Shown: piece after piece, positions 26,868 through 34,796 of the stretch
Position numbering within the stretch: position 1 is the stretch's first letter
How the letters are laid out: each line of letters begins with the position of its first letter
Assembly (NCBI RefSeq): GCF_006274605.1
Contig: NZ_CP040846.1
Span: forward strand, 496,001 to 560,000
Length of the DNA: 64,000 bases
Reading direction: 5' to 3'
Source of the DNA: Thermococcus indicus
Lineage (GTDB): Archaea; Methanobacteriota_B; Thermococci; Thermococcales; Thermococcaceae
The notes under the pieces: model-generated
Seen by the model: the letters and a program-made list of their open reading frames with translations, nothing else
What the model was told of the DNA's origin: nothing
Database searches by the model: none
Position numbers and translations under genes: made by a program

Positions 26868-26956
26868 CTTTCCCTTGCTTTTTTCATGCCGATTTCAACG
26901 CCTTTGGCGATGGCTTCTTGGAGGAGTTTTTGAGCCAGGTTTCGGTATTTTCTCAC
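26864..26956 (-). pseudogene. Possible gene remnant (30 codons)
   Basis: On the minus strand a GTG-initiated frame encodes VRKYRNLAQKLLQEAIAK followed by GVEIGMKKARES and a stop, preceded upstream by an in-frame stop. The amphipathic helix reads like the C-terminus of a longer protein, not random sequence, but no start signal or parent gene is visible. It overlaps the toxin stop by three bases. It may be a decayed third toxin-antitoxin component or chance. Confidence 0.25.
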
Positions 26957-26971
26957 ATTTGATCAAGGAAA

Positions 26972-27229
26972 TCAATTCCCGCCAAAAAGGGAGGCCAGTG
27001 CCATTAGCCATCCAAACAGTCCTGCACCCAACATGGCGGAGATTATCTCTAACGGTTGTGTAAGGAAGAACGCTAAAATCATGCCGGTAATTGCATTGCT
27101 TGAGGCTTTTTGTACTTGTTCAATGTTCTCTTCATCCCTGGGTCTCGCGGAGTCTGCGAGCATTATCAATCCCATGAGGACTGCCAAGGAGATAATAATG
27201 AGAACACCCGCCATGCTATGAGGATCCAT
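26972..27229 (-). CDS. Small membrane protein between toxin-antitoxin pairs
   Basis: The 85-residue protein has two or three hydrophobic segments: residues 6-24 (MAGVLIIISLAVLMGLIML), 48-64 (TGMILAFFLTQPLEII) and 66-82 (AMLGAGLFGWLMALASLF), separated by a charged loop. GGAGGAGGG sits before the ATG, which makes it a convincing gene despite its size. No family is recognised. It is transcribed opposite to the toxin-antitoxin genes on both sides. Confidence 0.72.
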   Translation of the reverse strand: MDPHSMAGVLIIISLAVLMGLIMLADSARPRDEENIEQVQKASSNAITGMILAFFLTQPLEIISAMLGAGLFGWLMALASLFGGN

Positions 27230-27305
27230 TTCCCTCCTCCTGGAGGATATAATACTGGGCGAAGGGGTTAAATAGACTGAAGCGTCAACTTAAACTGGTG
27301 GGAAG

Positions 27306-27557
27306 ATGGGAAAGAAGATAGTTGTCGAGCTTCCTGAGATGTTAAAGCTGCCAGAAGACGAAGTGGAGGAGAGGGTCAAGGTCGAATTAGCTATAAGGCT
27401 CTACGAGAGGGGAATACTCTCCTTTGGACAGGCCAGGAGGCTCGCAGGGCTGAACAAGTGGGAGTTCATTGAACTTCTCGTGAGGGAAGGGAGCGGTATA
27501 CCCTACGATGAAGAGGAGCTTGAGAGCGACCTTGAAGTCCTGGGGGAGCTCTCATGA
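27306..27557 (+). CDS. UPF0175 family antitoxin (second copy)
   Basis: This 83-residue protein has the same architecture as the antitoxin at 26150: strand IVVELPEMLKLPEDEVEE, then GILSFGQARRLAGLNKWEFIELLV. The two share the pattern but differ at many positions, so they are paralogs of some age and not a fresh duplication. The ATG follows GGTGGGAAG. A GGTTAAATAG promoter element lies about 30 bases upstream. The stop overlaps the next ATG (ATGA). Confidence 0.85.
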   Translation: MGKKIVVELPEMLKLPEDEVEERVKVELAIRLYERGILSFGQARRLAGLNKWEFIELLVREGSGIPYDEEELESDLEVLGELS

Positions 27558-28045
27558 GGGCAGTTGTGAACTCGTCTCCGCTTATATTCCTTGCCAAGCT
27601 TGGACTTCTCAGCATTTTGGATGAGCTTTTCGATGAGGTCTACATCACCGATGCTGTCTATCATGAAACCGTCATTGAGGGAGTTGCACACGAAGAGGCC
27701 CTTGACATCGCAGGAGCAGGCTTTTTGAAGAAGGTCTCGGCCAAGAACCAGAGGCTCGTTAAGTTCCTGCTTGAGATGATTGACCACGGAGAGGCCGAGA
27801 CGATAGCGTTTGCCCTCGAAAATGAGATTGATTTGGTCGTTCTTGACGACAAGGACGCGAGAAAGGTTGCGAGGGGTTTTGGGCTGAGGGTAACGGGAAC
27901 TCTCGGGCTTCTCATTCTCGCCAAGGAAAGGGGGTTGATTGGAGAAGTTAGACCCTACGTTGAGGAACTCAGGAAGCGCGGGTTCAGGATCTCGGATGAA
28001 ATCGTGGAGAAAATACTGAAAAGCGCGGGAGAAGTTACATCTTGA
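27554..28045 (+). CDS. DUF3368 PIN-like toxin (second copy)
   Basis: The 163-residue protein parallels the toxin at 26388: VVNSSPLIFLAKLGLL at the start, YHETVIEGVAHEEA, DHGEAETIAFALENEIDLVVLDD (acidic active-site positions) and GLRVTGTLGLLILAKERGL. Function as a ribonuclease toxin is by family inference. Start overlaps the antitoxin stop by four bases, so the pair is translationally coupled. Confidence 0.85.
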   Translation: MRAVVNSSPLIFLAKLGLLSILDELFDEVYITDAVYHETVIEGVAHEEALDIAGAGFLKKVSAKNQRLVKFLLEMIDHGEAETIAFALENEIDLVVLDDKDARKVARGFGLRVTGTLGLLILAKERGLIGEVRPYVEELRKRGFRISDEIVEKILKSAGEVTS

Positions 28046-28134
28046 TTGAGGTTTCTGATCTGTTGGCCTTCTCAAACTTCTATGCCTCAAGTTCTTTTGA
28101 ATGAGTAATTTTCATGCGTTTTTATCTTAGGGGC

Positions 28135-28968
28135 TCAACCCTCCGTAATCCCCGAGAGGAACCTCTCGGCCCCTTCGAGGTCTTTCCTCCGGAGGTAAGC
28201 AATGACCCTGGCGTAGAGGCCGGCAAGCTGAAGGTCTTCCGCTTCCTCTATCCGCTTCCAGAGATCTTCCTCGACCCGCTTCAGCTCCTCATAGCCGGCG
28301 TTGAGGAGCTTGAGCCCCTGGACGATGCCGAGGAGCCTCGTGGCCTCTTTCCCGAGGCTTCCTCCGTTTTCAAAAAAGTCCCCATCCACTACCTTGTCCC
28401 ATTCCACGGGCTCTACCATCTTCCCAAGTTCTGATGGCGGTTTTGATAATGGCTCTTTTAGCAGATTCTTCGGGATAACCTCTTCAACGAGTCTCAAGAA
28501 CTCGACGAGCTCGGGTATCTTGTATATATCTTCAGGTGACTCGAATACTGGCTTGAATTTTCTCTTCCCAAATTCGTCGAAATATGGCGTCTTCATCTCA
28601 GCTATTTTTTCGGCTGCCGCGAGTGCTTTATCAACGGCCTCTTCCATCCTCTTCTTTGCTTCCAGCGTCAAGAGATCGTAGTGCGCCCTTACGAACTCTT
28701 TTGCCAGCTTCCTGCGGAGCTCCGGGTTCCTCTTTAATTCATCGAAACCTATCAAGATCCCGCCAATGTCATTTTCTCTCAATTTATCCGTTGCGTATTC
28801 CCTGTGCTTTGCAAACACGATCTCTTCGACGAACTTCTCCAACACCTTTGCATTGTTCTTTCCAAGATGTATGCTGGAAATGTTATTGGGTCCCGACAGT
28901 GCGGGAATATGTGTCAGTAATTGGAGGAATATATTCCATTTCATTGCGTCTTGAAGATCCCTCGCCAT
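28135..28968 (-). CDS. Uncharacterised protein, C-terminal part of a broken gene
   Basis: The frame encodes up to 277 residues of a charged, mostly helical protein (RRKLAKEFVRAHYDLLTLEA; RRKDLEGAERFLSGITEG) with no recognised domain. No ribosome binding site precedes the ATG at 28968, and the same frame stays open upstream to about 29027 with plausible protein (PDIEHGVEREDLKSKPI). Together with the 29010-29243 frame this suggests one gene of about 368 residues split by a two-base slip in the GT run at 29019-29026. The region is richer in A and T than its neighbours. Confidence 0.6.
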   Translation of the reverse strand: MARDLQDAMKWNIFLQLLTHIPALSGPNNISSIHLGKNNAKVLEKFVEEIVFAKHREYATDKLRENDIGGILIGFDELKRNPELRRKLAKEFVRAHYDLLTLEAKKRMEEAVDKALAAAEKIAEMKTPYFDEFGKRKFKPVFESPEDIYKIPELVEFLRLVEEVIPKNLLKEPLSKPPSELGKMVEPVEWDKVVDGDFFENGGSLGKEATRLLGIVQGLKLLNAGYEELKRVEEDLWKRIEEAEDLQLAGLYARVIAYLRRKDLEGAERFLSGITEG

Positions 28969-29009
28969 TATCGGCTTACTTTTGAGGTCTTCCCGTTCGA
29001 CTCCGTGCT

Positions 29010-29243
29010 CTATGTCAGGTGTGTGTTATCAGTGGCATTATATATTCTCACTCCATCATTTTCTGGATCTTTCAGCCGCTCTGAGAGGTGTTTCTTATAT
29101 ATTTTTTCTTCTTCTAGCGTAGCGCTTTCTGGAATCTCTTCGAAGATATGATAATCCTTCGCTATTATCTCTTTCCTGAACATCCCCTTCTTTACCTCTA
29201 TACGCCGCTTCCCCAACTTGTCTACAGAATAGAGCCTTACCAT
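29010..29243 (-). CDS. Uncharacterised protein, N-terminal part of a broken gene
   Basis: The 77-residue frame starts MVRLYSVDKLGKRRIEVK with a strong GAGGGGG site before the ATG at 29243, so this is a real start. It runs into a stop at 29010 just after a dinucleotide repeat. Removing one CA/GT unit continues TDNTPDIEHGVER directly into the frame of the 28135-28968 gene, which itself lacks a start signal. I therefore regard the two as one interrupted gene. No known family. Confidence 0.6.
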   Translation of the reverse strand: MVRLYSVDKLGKRRIEVKKGMFRKEIIAKDYHIFEEIPESATLEEEKIYKKHLSERLKDPENDGVRIYNATDNTHLT

Positions 29244-29288
29244 ACGTGCCCCCTCAAAGACTTGGAGCAAAGGAGCATAAATCGCTTT

Positions 29289-30134
29289 TCACTCCCCCAT
29301 CTCCACCCCGTAGACCTTCTTCGGATTTTCCACGTGAATCTTGTAAACGTCCTCCTCTGTGAATAATCCGTTCTGGAGGAATGCCTTCGTTCTCTTCGGC
29401 ACGGTCTTCGGGCCGAGAACTGCGCCAGGCCTGCTCTTGTCGTCTATGTAGTCCGTCTCCATCATGAAGCGGTTGCCCTGCTTGATGGCCTCGGTGATGT
29501 TCTTCCTGCTCGCTATCACACTCGGAAAGACGCCGACCTCCTCGGCGACCTTGACGAGGGGAGGCGAGAAGTGCTTGACAACTTTGTAGGGCTTTATCCC
29601 GACCTCCCTAACATACTCGCCCAGCTCCCTGAATTTAGCTTCGTCGAAGCTCTCGGTGTGGAGCTGAACCGCGCAGTCCGCCTCTTTGGCGAGGCTCATC
29701 CCGTACTTCATCAGCTCGATGCTGGCACTCCAGATTTCCTCGGGAACCTCATAGTGCGGCCTGCCTATCTCGCCTATGGCTATGGCCTTCCCCTCAAGGC
29801 AGAGCTTTTGGGCGTATTCGAGGGCCTTCATGACCTCGCCTTTGGCGTATTCGAGGCCTTTCTGCTCGGCCAGATAAACGAACTCCGCGGGGTGTACGCC
29901 AACGACGGCATAGGCCTTGACGGGCGTCTCACTGTTTATCTTCTCGACGAGCTCGATGTGGAAGTCCATCGCGTTCATGAAGTCCTCCGCCTTCAGCCCG
30001 GGGAAGCCGTAGTCGTGGGCGGTCTTATAGACCACGACCAGATGCGTCCCTCCAGCGCGATGGAATTGCTTGACCGCCTCAAGAAACAGCCCCTTGTAGG
30101 GGTCAACGTGGAAGTGGTCGTCCCAGATTATCAT
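29289..30134 (-). CDS. TatD-like metal-dependent hydrolase
   Basis: The 281-residue protein has the TatD/amidohydrolase TIM-barrel metal ligands: HxH at residues 7 and 9 (DDHFHVD), Glu122 (GEIGRPH), His159 (QLHTES), His188 (VKHFSPP) and Asp228 (METDYID). TatD enzymes are DNases or related hydrolases, but this branch is divergent and the substrate is unknown. It is the last gene of a leftward group with a small beta-barrel protein and two DUF257 genes; the gap upstream is nine bases. Confidence 0.88.
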   Translation of the reverse strand: MIIWDDHFHVDPYKGLFLEAVKQFHRAGGTHLVVVYKTAHDYGFPGLKAEDFMNAMDFHIELVEKINSETPVKAYAVVGVHPAEFVYLAEQKGLEYAKGEVMKALEYAQKLCLEGKAIAIGEIGRPHYEVPEEIWSASIELMKYGMSLAKEADCAVQLHTESFDEAKFRELGEYVREVGIKPYKVVKHFSPPLVKVAEEVGVFPSVIASRKNITEAIKQGNRFMMETDYIDDKSRPGAVLGPKTVPKRTKAFLQNGLFTEEDVYKIHVENPKKVYGVEMGE

Positions 30135-30143
30135 ACCATCACC

Positions 30144-30461
30144 TCACGACTGGTAGACCTCAAGGGTTTCCCCTTTCTCGCAAGGAATTTCGTTCTCGAG
30201 CATGAGGGCCACTCTGTCTCCGGCCACGGCAAAATTAACTTTTTGGTGGTTTCTCTCGATCTCCATGATGAGACCCGCTTTTCTCCCTTTGACCTTGTAG
30301 CCAGGATAGATGAGTCCCTCGAGAACCTCCCCTATTAAAACCTGTCGTTTAAGAACTCTGAGAATCTTTTCGACCTTAAATCTGCCCACAGGCCTTCTGG
30401 AAACTATCTCGACTTCTGGGGTCTCTTCCCTTTTCCTGCGGAATATCCTCAGAAAGTTCAC
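30144..30461 (-). CDS. Small protein with translation-factor-like beta-barrel
   Basis: The 105-residue protein begins with a basic helix (VNFLRIFRRKREE) followed by a compact beta domain: LIGEVLEGLIYPGYKVKG and VNFAVAGDRVALMLENEI resemble domain II of EF-Tu-like GTPases, but there is no GTPase domain. Function is unknown. The GTG at 30461 overlaps the upstream stop (GTGA), so translation is coupled to the DUF257 gene; the GTG at 30470 would add three residues. Confidence 0.72.
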   Translation of the reverse strand: MNFLRIFRRKREETPEVEIVSRRPVGRFKVEKILRVLKRQVLIGEVLEGLIYPGYKVKGRKAGLIMEIERNHQKVNFAVAGDRVALMLENEIPCEKGETLEVYQS

Positions 30462-31162
30462 TCCCACCACCGGAGGACTTCCCGCGGGGAAATCAGCAGG
30501 TATTCTTTGTTCATTAGGAGGGTGAATATAGATTTTCTCAGCCTAATCCTTATGACCCCCTCTCCTTCATCCGTTAGTTCTATCACCGACGTTGCTATGT
30601 CTTCCATTAGCGGCAGGGGATTGTAGGGAATTCTTTCAACTATAGACTTTTCAATCAGGTACACGTTTATCCTGCGTTCGTCCCCAAGTTTTTGTTTTAT
30701 CAGGGCGAGATGGGTGTACATGTTGTGAACATCGTCCTGAAGGAATAGGAGTCTATCCAGACCTAAGACAAAATGTATGTAGGGACCGTCGGGTACTATC
30801 TTCTTCAATTCTTGATCGATTTTTTTCTGGTAAACATGGGGGTCGTTTTCAAAATTGATCTTGGCGAGAACGTTGCCGGCCTCTTGGCTTCCTCCAACCT
30901 TAAGAACCCTAATGTTGAAGCCCTCCGGATTGACTCCTAAGAACTCCAGATGAGCCAGGTAAACGGGCAGGGTATCGAAAATATCCTCGATTACTATGGG
31001 CATTCTCCTGCGTTTTGAGTATTCCATGAAAGCGTGAAGGGTAAATTCTGCCCCTAAAGATGCACTGTTCTCTATGATGGTAGTTCCTCCAGGCCATATC
31101 TGTTCGAGCATTGCGTCAAGATCCTTCTTTGTGATAAGGATAGGCTTTTTAAGGGCTTCCAT
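30458..31162 (-). CDS. DUF257 family protein (copy 2)
   Basis: This 234-residue protein belongs to DUF257, a Thermococcales family of unknown function. It keeps the family pattern: an N-terminal segment with a Gly turn (MLEQIWPGGTTIIENSASLG), a RecA-like alternation of strands and helices (PIVIEDIFDTLPVYLAHLEF), GNVLAKINFENDPHVYQKK, and VLGLDRLLFLQDD. No intact Walker A is present. The ATG overlaps the upstream gene stop (TGATG). The tandem copy upstream suggests they act as a pair. Confidence 0.82.
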   Translation of the reverse strand: MEALKKPILITKKDLDAMLEQIWPGGTTIIENSASLGAEFTLHAFMEYSKRRRMPIVIEDIFDTLPVYLAHLEFLGVNPEGFNIRVLKVGGSQEAGNVLAKINFENDPHVYQKKIDQELKKIVPDGPYIHFVLGLDRLLFLQDDVHNMYTHLALIKQKLGDERRINVYLIEKSIVERIPYNPLPLMEDIATSVIELTDEGEGVIRIRLRKSIFTLLMNKEYLLISPREVLRWWE

Positions 31163-31833
31163 CAGTCCCACCCCCCGGTATCGATTTTGGTCTCCCTCTC
31201 GAGTAGAGCTGGATTTATTGTCTTCAGAACCTTGAGATTTGCTCCCGTATGATAGGGGGTGAGTTTTATGACTGTAGTGGAGATTCTCTCGAGCTCTCCC
31301 ATGACCTTTATCGGAAGGTTCTCGAGGACTCCCTCGTTAACTATGTAGAAGGCCTTTCGCTTCTTGTTTCCGACGAACTTCTGCATGCCGAGTATTATCC
31401 TATAGGTGTCGAGGGGATTCCTCACGTGGAGGAGCAGATTCTCCAGACCAAGAACGAGATTTATCGCAGGAGATGGGAACTTCTGAAAGGTTATGAAACT
31501 CGTTTTTTCGTAGTTTTGAAGGTACACCCTTGGATCTGGATGGAATGGGACCTTTGCTATGACGTTTCCGACCTCGAACCTTCCACCTGTTTTAAGAACG
31601 TAAACATTGTCCCTGTCAATGTTTATCGTGAGATTCATGAATTTGGCGTGGACGAGTATCGTGTGGAGGGCATCAAAATTATCATCTATGAGCAGTGGGA
31701 CGTCTCTTTCTGCCGCGTAATCAACGAAAAATCTCAGCAGAAACTCTGGGATATAAGAAGTTGTGTATCTCACCAGAACCGTCTCTCCAGGGAGAACGGA
31801 GTCTGCTATCTCGAGGGCTTTCTCCCATTCCAT
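31162..31833 (-). CDS. DUF257 family protein (copy 1)
   Basis: The 223-residue protein is clearly paralogous to its downstream neighbour: PGETVLVRYTTSYIPEFLLRF, PLLIDDNFDALHTILVHAKF, GNVIAKVPFHPDPRVYLQNY and VLGLENLLLHVRNPLDTYR align in order. As in copy 2 there is no canonical P-loop. Start choice between ATG 31842 and 31833 is unclear. It heads a four-gene coupled cluster; a GTTTATATCC promoter element is on the minus strand near 31870. Confidence 0.82.
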   Translation of the reverse strand: MEWEKALEIADSVLPGETVLVRYTTSYIPEFLLRFFVDYAAERDVPLLIDDNFDALHTILVHAKFMNLTINIDRDNVYVLKTGGRFEVGNVIAKVPFHPDPRVYLQNYEKTSFITFQKFPSPAINLVLGLENLLLHVRNPLDTYRIILGMQKFVGNKKRKAFYIVNEGVLENLPIKVMGELERISTTVIKLTPYHTGANLKVLKTINPALLERETKIDTGGWD

Positions 31834-31945
31834 TGCACCCATCTGTACAGGTTTAGTTCTCCAAGGATATAAACGTTTTGAGGGATTGTTGAGAATTCCG
31901 CACTGGGGTTGGACTTTAGATTTTACAGCGATAAAAGGAAAGGGG

Positions 31946-33193
31946 TCAAAACTTAACGAGGTGCACGGAGCAGGAGATACAGGGGTCGAACGCCCTTACG
32001 GTCTCCTCAAGCCTTCCTATCATCGCCCTCTCGTCGGCCTCGCCGTACAGTTTTCTGGCCTCCTCCAGCAGGCTGGCCTCCATCATCGCGTGGTTCAGCG
32101 CCGTTGGGGTTATTATGTTGGAGTAAGCGACCTTGCCGCTTCCGTCTATCCTGTAGTGGTGTATAAGGACCCCTCTCGGGGCCTCGACGTAGCCTATCCC
32201 CTCGCCCTCCCTGGGCTCAACCGGGACGTTCTCCCCTTCGATGCCCCTGTCGAGAAGGGTCTTTGCTATCTCGTTTGCCCTCTCGAGGGCATAGACCAGC
32301 TCTATAGCCTGGGCTAAGTTGTTGTAGCTAACGTAACCTGAGGAAAGTTTCTCCCTGTGCTCCTCAAAGAGTCTCTTAGCGGTGGGGGTGAGCATCTCCG
32401 ACTTGAGGAGCAGTCTCGGCAGCGCCCCGACAAAGAATGCCTCGCCCTTGTAGCGGCTCTGCTTGGCAAAGCTGTAGACGAGGGAGCGTTCCTCTATCCT
32501 CTCGGTGTAGTGGAAGGCACCTTCCTCATCAGAGACCAGTCTTTCGCCCCAGAGGTAGCCGTCGGTGGCGACGAAGTGCCTTGCCTGGGCGCCGTATGGA
32601 TCCAGTTGGGCGAAGAGCCTCACCGCTCTCCTCGCCAGCCTGAGGAGGGCTTCGCTTTCCTTCTCCACCCTCTCGAGCTCTTCCACCGTTGGATACCTGC
32701 CGAATCCGCCTGGCTTGACGTTTATCCCGTGTATCTCCCTGCCGCCTACCATCACCCTTATCCTGTTGCCGAAGGCCTTCAGGGCGAGGCCTTCCTTCAC
32801 GAGTTCGCCGTGTTTTGTGGCCATCCGTATGGCGTCGGGATAGCCGAAGACGTCCGGGGCAACGAGGAGGTAAAGGTGCAGTGCATGGCTTTCCAGAAGT
32901 TCGCCGATGAGTCCGAGCTCCCTGAGGAGCGTTATCTCCCCCGGAACCTCAACGCCGAAGGCCCTCTCGATTCCAATGACCGAGGCGACGCTGTGGGAGA
33001 GGTAGCAGATGGCGCATATCCTCGCTTCAAGGTCCGGAACGTCGTAATAGTGTCTTCCCAGGGTGAGCAGTTCGAAGAATCTCGGCCCTTCGACTATCTG
33101 GAGCCTGACGTCCTTTACCTCGCCGTCCTCGATGACTATCTCGGCTTTGCCGTTGCCCTCAACGCGCGTGAATTCCCGCATCTCAATTATCAT
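31946..33193 (-). CDS. Soluble NiFe hydrogenase (sulfhydrogenase) alpha/large subunit
   Basis: This is the catalytic NiFe subunit of the cytoplasmic heterotetrameric hydrogenase, which exchanges electrons between H2 and NAD(P)H and can reduce sulfur. Of 415 residues, the N-terminal nickel motif is RICAICYLSH (Cys60, Cys63, with His67) and the C-terminal one is DPCISCSVH (Cys405, Cys408, His411). Only four residues follow the His, the peptide normally removed by a maturation protease, which is not in this window. The ATG overlaps the delta-subunit stop (ATGA). It is the last gene of the operon. Confidence 0.95.
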   Translation of the reverse strand: MIIEMREFTRVEGNGKAEIVIEDGEVKDVRLQIVEGPRFFELLTLGRHYYDVPDLEARICAICYLSHSVASVIGIERAFGVEVPGEITLLRELGLIGELLESHALHLYLLVAPDVFGYPDAIRMATKHGELVKEGLALKAFGNRIRVMVGGREIHGINVKPGGFGRYPTVEELERVEKESEALLRLARRAVRLFAQLDPYGAQARHFVATDGYLWGERLVSDEEGAFHYTERIEERSLVYSFAKQSRYKGEAFFVGALPRLLLKSEMLTPTAKRLFEEHREKLSSGYVSYNNLAQAIELVYALERANEIAKTLLDRGIEGENVPVEPREGEGIGYVEAPRGVLIHHYRIDGSGKVAYSNIITPTALNHAMMEASLLEEARKLYGEADERAMIGRLEETVRAFDPCISCSVHLVKF

Positions 33194-33930
33194 GGCTCCC
33201 ACCTCGCAAAGGTCTTGAACTTCCTCACGATGTACTCGTCATCGTAGCCGAGGTCCTTGAGTATCTCGTACTCCCCGGCCGGGTTTACCTCGCCCGGCAA
33301 CGGGCCTCTGCACCCTATGCACCCGAGGCCGGAGCGCACGCAGACAGCTTTGCAGCCCCCGTAGGTTATCGGGCCGAGGCAGGGAAGGCCTTTCTTCACC
33401 AGCACGCACTCGTACTCGTTGAGCTTGCACTCAATGCAGACGGGATAGTCCTTTCTAACGGGTTCGATGCCCTTGTCTATGTCCATGAGCACCTGGTAGA
33501 CTTCCTCCTTGTCGTACGGGCATCCGGGGAGAGCAAAATCAACAGCCACGTATTCGACGACCGGTTTGGAGTCGAGGGCGCGCATCGGGTTCCCACCGTC
33601 TCCATAGACTGCCTTCAGCTTCTCCCTGATGGGCAGCTCAACGCTCCCCTGAACCGACCCGTGGGTCGCACAGGTTCCGAGGGCGATGAGGTACTCCGAG
33701 TGGTTTCTCGCCTCCTTGAGCAGGTTCAGGTCGCGCTGGGTCGAGACGGTTCCCGTTACGAGTGCAACGTCGTAGTGGTTCCCCTCGCTCAGGCTGGTCG
33801 CCATGTGGAACTCGGTTATCTCGTAGAATTCGAGGAGGTCGAAGAGCTTCTCGTAGAGGAAGAGAATGTTTAGTGCACAGCCGCCGCAGTCTGTAAGCTC
33901 AAAAACTGCCAACTTGAGCTTGTCCATCAT
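33190..33930 (-). CDS. Soluble NiFe hydrogenase delta/small subunit
   Basis: The electron-transferring small subunit has 246 residues. The N-terminal ELTDCGGCALN supplies ligands of the proximal [4Fe-4S] cluster, GTCATHGS and LPGCPYD the further ones, and a Cys-rich C-terminal part (CIECKLNEYEC, CLGPITYGGC, CIGCRGPLPG) carries the medial and distal clusters. The ATG at 33930 overlaps the gamma-subunit stop and follows AAGGGGGTTGAT; the longer open frame upstream is a shadow of the gamma gene. Confidence 0.93.
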   Translation of the reverse strand: MMDKLKLAVFELTDCGGCALNILFLYEKLFDLLEFYEITEFHMATSLSEGNHYDVALVTGTVSTQRDLNLLKEARNHSEYLIALGTCATHGSVQGSVELPIREKLKAVYGDGGNPMRALDSKPVVEYVAVDFALPGCPYDKEEVYQVLMDIDKGIEPVRKDYPVCIECKLNEYECVLVKKGLPCLGPITYGGCKAVCVRSGLGCIGCRGPLPGEVNPAGEYEILKDLGYDDEYIVRKFKTFARWEP

Positions 33931-34796
33931 ATCAACCCCCTTGTGGAGAGAGCGTCCCAGTACGTGAAGACCGGTCCGTCCTTGCAGACGTACTTGATGG
34001 ACGTGCTCGTTCCAACGATGCAGTGGCCGCACTTGCCTATCCCGCAGCGCATGCGCCTCTCCAGGGTCATGTATATCCTTCCGGGAGAAAGCTTTCTGTC
34101 GAGGAGTTCCCTTATGACGAACTTGTACATGACCGGTGGGCCGCAGATGAGGGCGTAGGTGTTCTCGACGTCGAACTCCTCTCCCCTGAACAGGTCGGTG
34201 ACGACACCCTTGCACACCCTGTCCGAGAAACCCCTCTCAAGATAGATGCACGAGGGGCTTTCAACCTCGTAGGCGAGCTTGACGCTGCAATTCATGGCCT
34301 CGCCGTGCTTCAGGAGGTGTATTATCTCGTCACGGAAGAGTATGTCCTCGTAGGCCTTGGTTCCGTAGAGCAGCCAGACGTTCTCGTATTTGCCTGTGTC
34401 GATGGCGTACCAGAGAACAGAGCGAAGGGGCGCCATTCCGAGACCGCCGGCGACAAGAATCAGGTTCGAACCCTCCATCTTCTCCATGGGGAATCCGTTT
34501 CCGTAGGGCCCGCGGATCCCCACGACGTCTCCTTCCTTCATCTTGTGAACGAACTTGGTCATCCTGCCGACCTTTCTGATGCAGAGCTGGAAGTAGCCCC
34601 TCCTCGTGGGTGAGGAGCAGATGCTTATCGGGAACTCGCCGAAGCCGCGTATGTCAACGATGACGAACTGCCCGGGCCTGAAGTCGAACTTGGCCTCAAC
34701 CTCGGGGTCGAGGAAGCGAAGTGTGAAGAGCTTCTCCCTCGACGTCAGGTCCTTCACTTCGAGAATCCTTGCGTCGTACGTCTGGTACGGGTTCAT
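33927..34796 (-). CDS. Soluble NiFe hydrogenase gamma subunit (FAD/NAD(P)H)
   Basis: This 289-residue diaphorase subunit passes electrons between NAD(P)H and the iron-sulfur chain. It has a ferredoxin-reductase-type FAD barrel (FRPGQFVIVDIRGFGEFPIS), the nucleotide-binding segment LVAGGLGMAPLRSV, the C-terminal NAD(P) motif ALICGPPVMYKFV and a [2Fe-2S] motif MRCGIGKCGHCIVG with a later Cys. Its start overlaps the beta-subunit stop by four bases. Confidence 0.94.
   Translation of the reverse strand: MNPYQTYDARILEVKDLTSREKLFTLRFLDPEVEAKFDFRPGQFVIVDIRGFGEFPISICSSPTRRGYFQLCIRKVGRMTKFVHKMKEGDVVGIRGPYGNGFPMEKMEGSNLILVAGGLGMAPLRSVLWYAIDTGKYENVWLLYGTKAYEDILFRDEIIHLLKHGEAMNCSVKLAYEVESPSCIYLERGFSDRVCKGVVTDLFRGEEFDVENTYALICGPPVMYKFVIRELLDRKLSPGRIYMTLERRMRCGIGKCGHCIVGTSTSIKYVCKDGPVFTYWDALSTRGLI

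Noticed and set aside
33931-34215. N-terminal extension of the hydrogenase delta frame
   Set aside because: The extra 95 codons are the gamma-subunit gene read in another frame; the true start with its ribosome binding site is at 33930.
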